This document shows positions 25,441-37,880 of a DNA stretch of 64,000 nucleotides, in pieces. Positions within the stretch are counted from its first letter, which is position 1. Every line of letters begins with the position of its first letter. The stretch lies in NCBI RefSeq assembly GCF_017654505.1, contig NC_054559.1, positions 7,058,281-7,122,280 of the forward strand, read 5' to 3'. The position numbers and the translations under genes are program-made. Source of the DNA: Polyodon spathula. Its lineage: Eukaryota; Chordata; Actinopteri; Acipenseriformes; Polyodontidae. The notes below the pieces were generated by a model. The model was not told where the DNA came from. It saw only the letters and a list, made by a program, of their open reading frames with translations, and did not search any database.

Positions 25441-25690
25441 CCTGACAGTATGTCCATTGAAACAGGGTCTTCTCTGCCCTGTGTAGTGTGGGCTGTGCCA
25501 CTCTGACAGTGTGTCCATTGAAACAGGGTCTTGTCTGCCCTGTGTAGTGTGTGCTGTGCCACTCTGACAGTGTGTCCATTGAAACAGGGTCTTGTCTGCC
25601 CTGTGTAGTGTGGGCTGTGCCACTCTGACAGTGTGTCCATTGAAACAGGGTCTTGTCTGCCCTATGTAGTGTGTGCTGTGCCACCCTGCT
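25441..25690. repeat. 61-bp tandem repeat, four copies
   Basis: Four near-identical units contain gtccattgaaacagggtctt and gccactctgacagtgt, followed by a part unit. The unit is 61 bp (not a multiple of three), so open minus-strand frames across it are by-products and not genes. Confidence 0.92.
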
Positions 25691-26054
25691 GTCGCTGCGT
25701 CCCTGGCTCCTCCCAGCCTGGCTCGGATCCAGCTCTGTATTAGCTGTGATATCTGCTGCCTGGACCCTGTCCAGTCATCCTTTCTGGCTGTGAAACATTT
25801 TTTGTTGTGTTTAACAGTCATTAGCACCACCTTCTCATTGCTGGCTCTCTGCCCCCAGCATGTCTCCATATTTCACAAGGCAGTTACAATACTCAGTCAC
25901 TGCGAAATATGTCTGCATGCTTAATTAATCAGGCTGTAGAATTTGTGAACCAGCCCAGCTGGCTTACACTCCACAAAGACAGTTCTAGCAATGTTGTCTT
26001 TAAATCAGTCAGCAGTTTCAAAGTGTCTTTATTGAACTAAGAGTCAGTTCTGAG

Positions 26055-26570
26055 CGGAGACCCCTGAGTACTGTACCACATCCTGCCTGGAGAGATCCCT
26101 CAGTACTGTACCACATCCTGTCTGGGGAGATCCCTCAGTACTGTACCACATCCTGCCTGGGGAGGTCCCTCAGTACTGTACCACATCCTGCCTGGAGAGA
26201 TCCCTCAGTACTGTACCACATCCTGCCTGGAGAGATCCCTCAGTACTGTACCACATCCTGCCTGGAGAGATCCCTCAGTACTGTACCACATCCTGCCTGG
26301 GGAGATCCCTCAGTACTGTACCACATCTTGCCTGGGGAGGTCCCTCAGTACTGTACCACATCCTGCCTGGGGAGATCCCTCAGTACTGTACCACATCCTG
26401 CCTGGAGAGATCCCTCAGTACTGTACCACATCCTGCCTGGAGAGATCCCTCAGTACTGTACCACATCCTGTCTGGGGAGATCCCTCAGTACTGTACCACA
26501 TCCTGCCTGGGGAGATCCCTCAGTACTGTACCACATCCTGTCTGGGGAGATCCCTCAGTACTGTACTGTC
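26055..26570. repeat. 35-bp tandem repeat, about 14 copies
   Basis: Contiguous units contain gatccctcagtactgtacca followed by catcctgcctggggag. Two main variants differ at ggaga/gggga/gggag positions. Units abut without spacers. Confidence 0.95.
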
Positions 26571-27343
26571 TGGGAGAAGCTGGGTTCTAGCAGTTTGTTT
26601 GGTGTGTGTTGAAATAGTGCAGAGATGAGTTTGTTATGCTTCAGTGCTGGCTGAATGAGCCTGCTCAATAATTCATGGCTAGCAAGACTGCTCAGTTCAC
26701 TGGTGACTAGGAGGGGCTTCTGGGATGTTTTAGAAACAATGTAAATCTTGCCTTGGGGAAGCCCCAGTGTTAAGAGTCTACACAATGGTTCTTTCTCTGG
26801 CAAGAAAACATTATTTCTACAGGTCCACTAGCCACCAACATTCTGCCCAATCCTGCTCCACCTTGCTCACATCCCCCCCCACCTCCTCCCCGAGACGATC
26901 ACAGAGATACTACACACACTACGACCTGTACACAAGCACCCTATCTCAATATTATATACATTTCAGCAGTGTCTAACTAAGCAGTCACTTTCAAAATGAC
27001 ACCTGACATTTCTTATGCTTTACACTTTGAAAACCATAGTCTACAATGATGTCAGGCTTTTTATTATGCTTTACTATACCTCTGTGCTTTGTGAAGCTTA
27101 CTTATGCTTTGCCATGCTTTCACTATGATTTATTAAACTTTGCTATGCTTTTACTATGGGGAAACTTTCATAGAAATGATCAGTGGGTACTTGCTCAATG
27201 ATTTGAGTCAAGCAGCCCCTAATACTACTTCAGACAGCCTGTTGTAGTTTTTAAAGTAAAACTCTTTTTCAAACTTCATATAATTTTATTCCTGCCCCAA
27301 CATGGTTTTAAGAGCTATTTATTTATTTATTTATTTTTAATTT
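26571..27343. other. Unclassified DNA with tatgcttt-type repeats
   Basis: No gene is visible. The region 27055-27160 has several degenerate copies of tatgctttactatacctc and similar; the same motif type occurs at 2770-2979. Confidence 0.45.
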
Positions 27344-27710
27344 TAGTCAGCTCCAATTTTTTGCCCAATTATTATCTGTATCCTCGGCTCACTGCTTGCA
27401 ACCCCCCCCCCCACCCACGCAAACTTGGGGAATGGAGGCTGGAGCGCGTATCCTCCGAAATGTGCTCCTGCCAATCTGTCATTTTTCAAACTGCGGATCG
27501 ACAGCGAGGCCACCAGATATAGTGCTGGAGGACAACAAAGATCTGGCCGCTGCACTGCAGAACCACAGGTGCCCTATCGGCCACAGGGGTCGCTGGGAGG
27601 GGAGGGGCGGGGCGGGGCGGGGCGGCGGCGAGCCGAGGATACAGATAATAATTGGGCACACTAAATTGGGGAGAAAACCGGGGTAAAAAACTGGAGATGA
27701 CTAAACTTTA
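27344..27710. mobile_element. Palindromic MITE-like element, about 365 bp
   Basis: The arms gcccaattattatctgtatc plus ctcggctc at 27363-27390 and their exact inverse at about 27629-27656 form a 28-bp perfect inverted repeat. Outer arms (agtcagctccaattttt and the inverse aaaactggagatgact) also pair, but the left arm lacks about 26 bp present on the right. The centre is unusually GC-rich, with ggggcggggcggggcgg. No ORF of note. Confidence 0.65.
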
Positions 27711-30700
27711 AAAAAAAAGTTTAACAACGTAAATTAACAAGGTGAAGTCCAGTTTAAAGAAGAAAAAAAATACATTTGTGGTCATCGATGTTGCTCTTTC
27801 AGGTAGGACAGCTCAAGATTAAAGACAGCTCTCAGTTTCCTTGCCTCACTTCCAGCTTATTTGATACATATGTGCTGGAACCACTGTGTTAGCTTTGTAG
27901 TGTACCTTAAGCTGGCCTACTTTCATTTTTGTGCTGTACATGTTATGCATGATACAAAAAAAAAAAAAAAAAAAAAAACTCCTCACTATAGACATGATTT
28001 TTTTTATGAAGTGCAGGATATGTTTGCACTACACACAGAAAAGACCTTGAAATGATCTTTACTATTTTTAGTCATCCATGATAAGACAAGCCCTCGTTTA
28101 TAACGATATCAGTAAGGCTGTATTTTTTATCACAGATTTTACAATTTCTGTGAAATGTAGCCTACCCACTGACGTGAATATGTAGTTTCTTTGTGAAAAT
28201 TCCCAATTCTGAAATAGTGTAAATATACAACTATCACTTAAAAATAAATATAGCAACGGTTTGCGTTATTGATGCACTACCTGTTACTCTGCATTTAGGA
28301 ACCTGGCAGCCGGTTTGGTTTGCTTCCAGAACATGATTTAACACACTACATAGAACTGTACGATCTTTAAAATGTCTTCAACGAAAAAGACACTGGCTGC
28401 TTCAAAGATCGATAAATATTTCTGCTAAAGATTGCTTTGTATAGTTTTTGTTTTGTTTGATAATTCACAGATGGTGAAAATAGAATGTTTTTAAAAGGTC
28501 GACAGAAAAAAATGAAATATTCTACAATTTAGCATTTACTGAATTTTTTAAGGTAAGCATTTAAATAGTAAGGGACATTGTTTAAATCATGAAATACCTA
28601 TTTTTAGACTGTGAAATGCCTTGAAATAAGCCATAAAAGAAATACACCCCTAATTATCGGTGCAATCATATAGTTACAGAACTGCTACAGTACATAGAAC
28701 TTTACTGAGTTAAAAAATACCTTCGGGGGCTTTTAATAAGAAATCTGGATACAACCCTATTTTCTGGACAAAGTCATTCTCCCTTAGAACATTGTTAGGA
28801 GCTTCTCTCCTGCAGTAAACTTCTGTTCCTGAGAAGAGTTTTCCCCAATTTGCTTCCAAAGACAAACTGATCATTAAATAGTCTCTGTACTAAAAGGGTA
28901 TTCCTCTCCCCCTCAAGGAGTGCAACGCACACAATGTAACAGTTTTAAATGTGGAGAGTGAATTACCTCAGATTAGCCTGACAGAACGGAACACAATTAG
29001 CCTCACTGTAGGGACAGAATTACCTAGATTAGCACTGTAGGATTGGGAGGCGGACGGGAGAAAATAACCAGCACAGTGACACAGTGACTCCCACGTGGAG
29101 GCAATTCTCCAGACTGTCAATGAATTCCAACAGGCAAAAGCTGTACTGCTACCTGCAGAACAGCAGAAGCTTTTTCAAAATAGTTTAACATTGCTGGAGG
29201 TAAAGGCCAGGGAATCCTGCCTACGAGTGATGGCTAAAAAGGAAATATTTACTATTTAAAGGTTTCACCTTTAATGGAGCTACCACCGTAAAATATCTGC
29301 AAAAACTGCCACATGCCACTTTCTTATATTTTTCATGTATCGGCCCCCCACTTCGGTCACTTTGCTCCTTTCAAGGTCATTTTTCATCCATTTAAAAAAA
29401 AATCTTTGCATCATTAAAAAAATGACAAAAGATTCAAAAGATACTATCCCAACTAAAGTATCAACAGCTAACAAAATACTGTCAGTAAATCTTATCTAAT
29501 GTACACTGCTGCCATCACTTCAGAGCGCTCACATTCTCCTATACACTATAACTGAATAGTTGTTATTATTGCATCTTTTTGTTAAGTTTTAGTTTTAAAA
29601 TGCTGCTACTATCATAGGATATGTAAGAAAAGTAGAAACAAGTAAGCCTACATCTGTTGAATTTATTACTGTATTTTTAAACTTTTGCTGTTTGACAACG
29701 AGACTACTAAAGCAAAAAAAAAAACATTTAAAAAAATCGGCAACATTTTTATTTAAATAGCATTTAATATGGGTTTTTTTTTGTTTTTTTTTTTAATATA
29801 GATTTTGTTGCTTTAGTAGTCTAGTTGCCAATCAACAAATTCATTTTAAAACACCCAGTGCACTTGTTAATGCAGTACTCAGGAGAGGAAAGGGAGTATT
29901 AAACAAATCCCACCCAGAAATCACCTTGTTACGGAACAATGGTATACAGAACAATCAATTCCTAAAAGCCGTCTGGCACACTTTGCTGGAAAAATAAAGT
30001 GTTGGATTTGCACTGCGAGCTGCATTGTACGACAACCACGGTATACCATGAAGGTACCGCGAGTTAACCACTCACTGTATGAAAAACACACACATTTTGG
30101 TAAACGTATATTTGATTTTTGACTGGTATTTATATTTGCTTTCGGTGCATCCCTGCATTCACTTTAAAAGGTCACCTGAAGAGTACACGGACAGGGAAAA
30201 CTCAAGAGCCATTGAAAAAGCAGTGATTGGTTAATGAGTACTTACTTTAAATGAACTCAAACTCCCACAAGCCTCTTGTAATAATACCAAATTACAAGAT
30301 TTGAGGATTTACAAGAAGAACTACTTAAAAGCATGCAAAAGTGAAAAAAATGTATTGTTAAGCTACTGCCGGCAGGATTTTCAAAAGTTTGTATATGATA
30401 ACTCCAGTGTTAACCAACAAATCATTATGTAGCACTGATTTTGGCACTTTCAAGTGGTCATTATGCCGATCTCATTATTAAATACTCATGCGAAAGTGAT
30501 TTCCGAAATTATGTTGATTTATAAAATAATGTTAATATCTTAACAAGCAGTGCTTCTTACAACTATTTCTTATGTTTGTGTGGGAATTTAAAAGCAAGTC
30601 TCTATTTAATTGTCACAATTTAATTTGCAATTGGAAAAGGAGGGTTTTAATTAATGAAAGACTATATAATAACTTGAAACAAAAACTTAACAGACCGCGG

Positions 30701-31940
30701 CTATGACGCAGACGATACAGAGACTACCTAGATAATTCAATATTTGTAGTTATGAAAATATTTTAGACTTTTATGTACTTGTGGTTATGAATGAGATTTA
30801 TTCACTTGTTTTAACAATTTGTAACCTTAAGCCCGGAACACACTGCCCGATGACATCGCAGGAAGGGATGCATGGATGCATAAAGTACAGTGGCAATGGG
30901 GCTAATCAATAGGTGAAAAAGATAAGGCTATGGCAGTAATAAATACCTACAATTTTGGCTAGAACTTAAGGCAATGTGATCGTGAAAACCACATATGACT
31001 GAAGACATACATGTATTCTCTCTCTCTCCATTAAACACACACATACATACATACATAAATACAAACAAACAGTCAGAAGGTAACCAAACAAATATACAGG
31101 CTTCATTGGTTATAAATAATTGTCCGGGGTGCCGATATTTTCGTAACAAACAAGAAAAATTGATAACTAATTTACTTTTTGTCTATTGATGAAATTTTTG
31201 ACGATGATATTAGTCTTAAAAAATAATAATATATGTCGAAATTATTTATTATGTAACAGCTTTAATATAAATAACAGCATGGAATACCTAATGTGACGAG
31301 GTCATTGAATGGATTTTGCCTAAACATTTGTAATATTATCAGACTCCCCCCACATGTATGTACAGTGTACATCTCACATTCACAGTATGTAACACAGTGT
31401 TAGACACCATCTTATAATATTTTTAAGTGTTTGGTAGCTATATTATTCTTGAAAATTCACAGAACCATCGATAAAGTACAAGAACTGCAAATAGAGTCTC
31501 CAGCTCGTTTGTCATGGTCTCTTTTACGTACAAATCTCTCCTTAAGTTGGTTTGTTAATTGATATTGTTATTTTAAAAGTTTAATAAACCTATAATGAAC
31601 ATTATACAATTTTCAAATTATTTGGATATTAACAACACGATGTATGTAACATAATAACAATATTATTGATTTATTTTTGTTTTAGCCTATTAATTGTTTG
31701 TATAAATACATATCAAAAGTTAACATGTATGATTTAATGAATGTTAAATTCCAACGTTATATCTTAGATGGTTTAAGGTTGGTTATATCCAAAAACCAAA
31801 TACTGGGGAGGGCGTCTGATTGGGTTTTTATTGCCAGAAATTCATAAATGCAGACTAACAATAGGTGTACGGTCTATAAGTATTTAGTCGTGAGTACACA
31901 CAATAAAATTCACATATTTTGTATGTGTTTTTTATATAAG
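27711..31940. other. Long AT-rich stretch without recognised genes
   Basis: No coding sequence or known mobile element was identified. It contains poly-A at 27956-27978, an imperfect hairpin at 29692-29830, and a fragment near 30030-30160 with ggtataccatgaaggtaccg and cggtgcatccctgc that looks like a degraded hAT MITE. Confidence 0.5.
29692..29830. repeat. Inverted repeat able to form a hairpin
   Basis: The left arm gacaacgagactactaaagc and the right arm gctttagtagtctagttgcc are inverse with few mismatches. They are separated by about 85 bp that is A- and T-rich. It may be a small MITE or a fold-back. Confidence 0.55.
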
Positions 31941-32028
31941 GGTCGCTGGAAAACTAAAGGTAAACCGACGACGAGCGTACCTATCGGCAGACGACATGCG
32001 ATCAAAAGGTATTTTCGCTTAATCGAAG
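31941..32028 (+). other. Weak candidate exon with consensus-like splice sites
   Basis: An 88-nt block follows tgttttttatataag (acceptor-like) and ends at aatcgaag followed by gtaagt (a consensus donor). It is richer in GC and CpG than its surroundings and is open in one plus-strand frame (GRWKTKGKPTT...FRLIEG). No protein family was recognised and no partner exon was found. Confidence 0.2.
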
Positions 32029-32287
32029 GTAAGTAAAAAGAAGAATTGTACCGACGTAAAACTTGCTCAAAGTGGAAGAGATCAGTTCCCTTCATACTAC
32101 TGTTGACTGCAGGACACTTGACTACACTTAGCGACATAAGCTGAAATCGAAAAATTACTGTTTACTCAAGTAAGTAAAGCATTAGCTGAGTTGCAGTTGC
32201 GTAATTCCTAACCAAATTATTTGAAAAAACAAACTTTAGTATTGACATAAGTGTATTATTTTTCGGAGTGTGGTCACACAATAAAAA

Positions 32288-32315
32288 TATATATATCATA
32301 TATATATATATATAT

Positions 32316-32370
<55 letters not shown>

Positions 32371-32372
32371 TA
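32288..32372. repeat. (TA)n with (CA)n microsatellite
   Basis: Alternating ta runs, then a short ca run. Confidence 0.95.
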
Positions 32373-33243
32373 TATCATCTTATACGGGAACAGTTGGAAG
32401 ATTGGACTTCTCTCTTTTCTATACAGTTGCTTTAATCACAGTTCTGCTGGCTATTGTTTTTACTTTGGAAAGTTTTGCCACTATACAAAACTGTATTCTA
32501 TTATACAGTTGCCGCTGCCTAATCAGGATTTCTGCTTAACGGGATACAACTCTGGACGGTTCTTCCCAATGCTATTTATGTCATTTGATTGGGACATCAC
32601 TTTGTTTAATTGTGATACAGTATTTTTAGTGTTCCACGTTTCTAGTTTATTCCGAATTTTACCGAAATTTTTTTTTAATTCAATGTCATTTTTTACTGAC
32701 TTATACTCGATTGTTGTCTATTATTCAGTATTTTCTAAGAAATGCACAATATTTTGATTAAAATGCTGTTTTATTTTGACTCCGACATTGTAAGAAGCAG
32801 ACCTACACTGTATCCTAGGACACAGCACACATTTCGATGTCAGAGGATCAAACAATGTTCAAACGTGGTTGTCACTTCGCAAACACATTATCACCTTATT
32901 ATGTTGGCCAATCAAAGTCTGATTATTGTGGCAATTGCTGGTCAAAGTAACTACTAGCTTGATCAAAATTTGATTGAAATACTTCCACAAAACTATAATA
33001 TTTTTACTGGATAAGGAATGGGGAGAAAACGTAAATCAGTTTATGAATATTGAAAAGAAAATTAATGTTTTGAAATATACAAAAAGCAAAAATAGCAGAA
33101 GTGGGTCAGATGAGGCAGAGGATGAATAGCGCTGCAAATACTGCTGCTTTGAGGTACATATTCACACTGACAATAAAAGAACACAATGCAAAACAAGCAA
33201 CACATTAAACTTAATAAAGAGAACTGAGAGACAAGCAATCCAT

Positions 33244-33657
33244 CTATGCAGCTTTTACACACGCTTTAATAAGAAGAGAGCACATAATGACTGTGTTAAT
33301 GAGTTTGTCAGAGCTCTGTGCTTTGCTGGACAGCCACTGTTTACTGCAGAGAGGTATGTATCGGTGACTTCGTGCGACAGTACAGTCTGTCCATGACTGC
33401 CTAACGCCGACAATCCTAATCTTAAATATTTGCCAGAAAATAGTGATGCTTTCGTTGGTAAACTTATGGAATTCGTTGATGGAAATGTCCAGTGTTATTT
33501 TTGACTCGTCTCCCGATGGCTTGCACCACCCAGTTCTGTCAATTTTTTTTCCTTTTAAGCGAATAAACCTAGCTTGTTTTGTACTGATGTCATGTTCATA
33601 TCTTGTGTAGATCCTATTTCCGTCAGTACAGCGACTGCCCAAACGTTCGCAAAGCAC
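33244..33657 (-). other. Unrecognised 137-codon open frame
   Basis: A minus-strand open frame with ordinary composition, containing TKQARFIRLKGKKIDRTGWC. I recognise no family and see no splice context or neighbouring exons. It may be chance, or a relic of an unknown element. No function is assigned. Confidence 0.2.
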
Positions 33658-33659
33658 CA

Positions 33660-34680
33660 GCTAACTTGGGATGTGGCTTCGACTTGCACAGACTCTGCTT
33701 CAACATACATTCCAAGGACATTAAACTTAAAAAATCTGAACTGCTACGCATCATATTCCACGTGTAAGGCGTGTAGAATGAGATTTGTTCCCCCCGATTT
33801 TTACCGGTGTTTCAATTAAAAACAATTTTTAAAAGTAAAGTGTAGGGGGTTTGTTTTCCCCAACTCAAGCCACAGTCAATATTGTAGTGAGGCATTCACA
33901 ACATTTGAAAATCAAGGAGAGGAAAAAAACTAAATCAACAGCTTTCCAGCACAAGAGCCTTGCAGTGCTGCCTGTCAACAAGACGGAGTGACTCATAGTA
34001 TCTGGAGAGAGGAGATGGAGCTCACCAGGGGATAATGCATGTTTCAGCACAAGCAGTACTCACTGACTAACTCTTATAAGAAAAGGGTATATTTCTCAAT
34101 ACAAGTTAGTGCTGGGACCAACATGGGTTCTTCCTGTTGAAATACCCATTCAGAATTCAACCGTAGCTGGAAAATAATGTACATTTAATTCAGGGATGTT
34201 AGATTCCATTTAAACGTGACAATGAAACGCGTTGTAAACTTAATTAGAAAACTATTCAGTATTATCAGCCAACCAACTTCCAGCTCTAGTGGACTTCTAT
34301 TAGACGTGCATTATTGCTTAAACATATCAGGAATTATTGTAACCAACCAATTAAAAAAAAAAACATCCTGAGAAGTGCTCCATTGCTGTTACTTTATGAT
34401 ATGCAGCACTACATTTGGACTGCATGTGCACAGCATGTATCCGCATGTGGAGAATAAGAATAAATAACCATACACTGACACATCCTACTGTAGAAACACT
34501 ACAGCTGACCAGCTTCTAACACTGCCAAAAATATATTTGACAAGTGACAACTGTGAACTCTTCTGTACAAAACTTGTGTTATCTATTTTTGTTCATCTTT
34601 GTTTATGAGAGACCCAGGACTGAATAGCAGGAAGTGGGTGCTCAGGTAAGGACTGAGGTGCTCAGAAATGAGGAAAACTT
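33660..34680. other. Unclassified DNA
   Basis: No gene, RNA or recognised repeat was seen. Confidence 0.4.
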
Positions 34681-34684
34681 TAGG

Positions 34685-37190
34685 TTATTATCATAACCCT
34701 GGTTCCCTGTAATAGAAATGTAACCATTACTGTATGGGTATTTACCACCTAACGACCCAAAACCTGCCTTGTGCATTGCCACACGGAACCCCAATAATAA
34801 GTAGCTAGGGCTAAAACATTGAGGGAGAAACTCACCTCTATGCCTGTGTTGTAAGAGTCGACTGAGAAGCCTCAGTTAAAACACTGTAGTTCCAAAACCA
34901 GGGTTTTGAAGATCCATGGCCTTAAGTCTGTAGAACCTACTAAAGGTATGGAGAGTAGCCCTGAAATAACGCCTACGAAGCTGCCATGCTGGATGCATCC
35001 GTGGTGACGACCTCCCTTCTTGTGATACTGCCCAGTGTTATGCCAAGGCGGAGATGGGCAGGCCGTTTCCACCAAGAGAGAGTACCCTTAGACAGACGAG
35101 ACATTGTCAATAGGCGGTCGCGGTTCAACACAGGCTGAAAACCCTGCTGCTGAACCAGGCCTGTAGAGGTCGCATGCGCAGGAGACCCAATGGAAGGGTC
35201 TGGGAAGCTGCTGCCATCAAGCCCAGAAGTATCTGGAACGTCACTACCATGACCACTCTGTTGAGCTGAAAGAGCTGTAAACAGGCAGCTATTCTCTGCA
35301 CTCTGTCGTCCAACAGAGTGGACACATGGACCTAGAGTCCAAGCACACTCCTAAATAGGAGGCTGTCTGAGAAGGCGTGAGCTGGCTCTTTGCATGATTC
35401 ACCATAAGAGCCAACCGTTGAACGTGGCCGGTGACAAGTTCCATGTGGGCCACGCATCTCAAAAGAGCCAGGACAGCTTCCATGCACTTCAAGTAGGCAT
35501 GGGGAGCTAGGGAGAGGCCAAATGGCAAGACATGGAACTTGCAAGTTGATCTCTAAGTTGAAAGGCAAACCGCAGGTAATTCCTGTGCGCTGGTTTAATG
35601 GGGATGTGGAAATACGCATCTTTAATGTCCATCGTGGTGAACCAGTCACCTGGCCTGATTTGCTGCAACAGCTGTTGTACTGTCAACATTTTGAACCTCC
35701 TTTGGCTCAGATACAGGTTGACCTGAGGTCAAGGATCGGTCTGAGGCCACTAGCCCGCTTGGGCACCAAGAATTTCCTGGAGTAGAACCCTTCCTCCAAC
35801 TGGAGGTCTTTTACAGAAGATCTGCTATCTCCTGAGACACCACTGCAGTGTCCGCGATATATAAAAATTCACTGGCCTTAACAGCACGTTCAGGCTATAT
35901 TACTTTCTGTAGCCCGGCCGGTCTGCAACAAGAAACTGAGCCAGAGAGAATATACGGATTCTCCAGCTGGATGTTATCAATGAGAGCAAGCAAGTCATTT
36001 TTCAATTTCTATTGCATTGTGTTTTCAATCATTTTAAGTGGTTCTGTTGCTCCAATATTGAGTTATTGCCATTTCCATGTAAATCTGCTTTACCTGGCTT
36101 TAAGCACGGTCAATCCCAAGTGCTGGGACTGAACACAGAACCACTTAGATTGATTACAAGCCTCATAACACTGTAGGGAAATGTGAAACAACCAATAAAA
36201 TACATTTGAAGTTACTTGCTTCTTTAATAAGGGTATTGAAAATAATTATTTTTCCTGGTAGCAGTTGGAAGTAAAGAGGTTAAGGACTAGGTGCCCTTGC
36301 TTTAGGGTCTCATTGGAAAGCCTGAAAGATCTTCCACAGTGCAGACTAACAACAGGGAGCGACATTTTCATTTATCAACAATTGCCGGAAATAAAATAGA
36401 ACCAGTTTTATTCAGAAATGACCACCATTTATCCTAAGTTTCTCCAGCTGTCCGAAGTGCAACAATCTGTTGGATCAGTGACTCTTTCGCCCCCTCTTCC
36501 TTGGAAAAGGAGAGGCACAGGAGGATGAGGAAGACCATGGAGACAGCTTCCTACGTGGGCTTTTCCACGGTACAGTATGGTACCCTCTGTACAGTAACCA
36601 GACAGTTCGGTACCGGTTCGGTGCTTTCACCGGGTCGGTATGGTATGGTACCAGTGCAGTAACCTCATTCTCTGTTTGGTACAGGTGGGGAACGGAGCGG
36701 GCCGGTGAAATACAGGTCTACTCGGTTCGTGTTACCACATGAAGGAGTATACAGGGATGCCTTCCTGCGTAAGCAGCTGTGCTCGTGTTTCTGTTTATAT
36801 AATAAAAAAATAAAAAAAAACACGACAACAATCACAGAAAACAGTAATAATACAAATACAGCACAAAATATTGTTTACAGAAACGAAACTTACATTTTTA
36901 ACTCCAGCCAGAGCAAAGCAGCCTGTGAGGAGAGCACAAGTCAGCCAACTCAAGTTGCTTGATCCCTGGGAAGGGACAACACGAACTATGAGGTGTGAGA
37001 TCTGTAAGAAAAGCAGTGCAGACAAGTACAGAGGGTCCTGCAGGAGCCCACATCGAAGCAGAGGTTCAGTGGAGTAAAGGTGTTGCAATAGCAGTTTGAA
37101 TACAAGCACAAACGAAGAATGTGAAAGTGTACAGGTTAAAAAAGTGTAACATCTGAGTTTATAGGATTACAGCCAAATGCAATACGAAAC
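34685..37190 (-). mobile_element. Second DIRS-like relic
   Basis: It has the same layout as the copy at 9691-16245, much reduced. A terminal block at 34690-34910 (accctggttccctgtaatag, aaaccagggttttga) is followed by RNase H and RT remains at 34990-35830. About 560 bp of unrelated DNA follows (35855-36410). Then comes the gag/5' region at 36420-37080, which shares the gaggatgaggaagaccatgg-type acidic stretch and the repeated ggtaccggttcggt motifs with 15150-15570. Inactive. Confidence 0.75.
35289..35800 (-). pseudogene. DIRS reverse-transcriptase relic, active site deleted
   Basis: Minus-strand frames contain MLTVQQLLQQIRPGDWFTTM, DIKDAYFHIPIKPAHR and MPFGLSLAPHAYLKCMEA, the classic DIRS RT order. 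After VLALLRCVAHMEL the segment that should hold LNYLDDWLI is missing and the text resumes at GHVQRLALMVNHAKSQ. The catalytic loop has therefore been deleted. Two frames are used. Confidence 0.85.
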
Positions 37191-37309
37191 AGCTATAGGA
37201 GGCTAGGAATGGTAAGGGTCAGGAGCCTGATCCAGGCGGTTATCGAGAGTGATGGACAGGTGGACACGATCAGTGCACAAAGGACATTAATACTTGTCTC
37301 GCTCCTAGT

Positions 37310-37515
37310 AGCTCGTTCCTAGCGGGTCTGTGACAAGATTTATGACAAATGGTGTCTGTGTTTCATACATATTACCATTTATGTTAACTTGGTTTTTCAC
37401 AACTTGGGGCACAATGTGTTTATTATTTAAACTGTGTCCACGAAAGCTCTGAAATATTAAAAAAAAAAATATATGAAACACAGACCCCACTTTGTCACAA
37501 ACTGGCTCCAATAAT
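37310..37515. mobile_element. Small inverted-repeat element
   Basis: The arms ggtgtctgtgtttcatacat (37350s) and the inverse of aatatatgaaacacagaccc (37470s) pair over about 34 bp with few mismatches, consistent with a MITE. Confidence 0.45.
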
Positions 37516-37659
37516 CACTTGACACTTGTGGGAGTTCAATTATCAAACATAGTGGAGTGAGGTGAGGTAAGGTGAGCCATTCTGTGCTATAAATCTCATG
37601 TAGTATTTGACACACTTAAAAGAGACGTATCAGAGATCAACTGCAGGCTGCAGCTTGGA

Positions 37660-37880
37660 TTACTAAGGGGGGGGGGGGGGCGGCTGATGGGCTGGCACAC
37701 AGGAGAAAGGAGAGATGGGCTGGCACACAGGAGAGAGGTGGGGGGCTGGCACATAGGAGAAAGGAGAGGGGGGGCTGGCACATAGGAAAGAGAAAAGGGG
37801 GGTTGGTACACAGGAGAGCGGAGAGAGGGGCTGCCACACAGGAAAGAGAAAAGACGGGCTGGCACACAGGAGAGAGGATC
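37660..37880. repeat. Minisatellite, 26-36 bp units, about seven copies
   Basis: Units contain gggctggcacacaggagaga with a variable purine-rich spacer, preceded by a run of G. Open frames on the minus strand here are repeat by-products. Confidence 0.85.

Noticed and set aside
25287..25869. Minus-strand frames of 94-161 codons with WTHCQSGTAHTTQGR repeats
   Set aside because: Translation of the 61-bp tandem repeat in rotating frames; no domain or start context.
26055..26570. Regular 35-bp repeats suggesting a CRISPR array
   Set aside because: Units are contiguous with no spacers, there are no cas genes, and the DNA is vertebrate.
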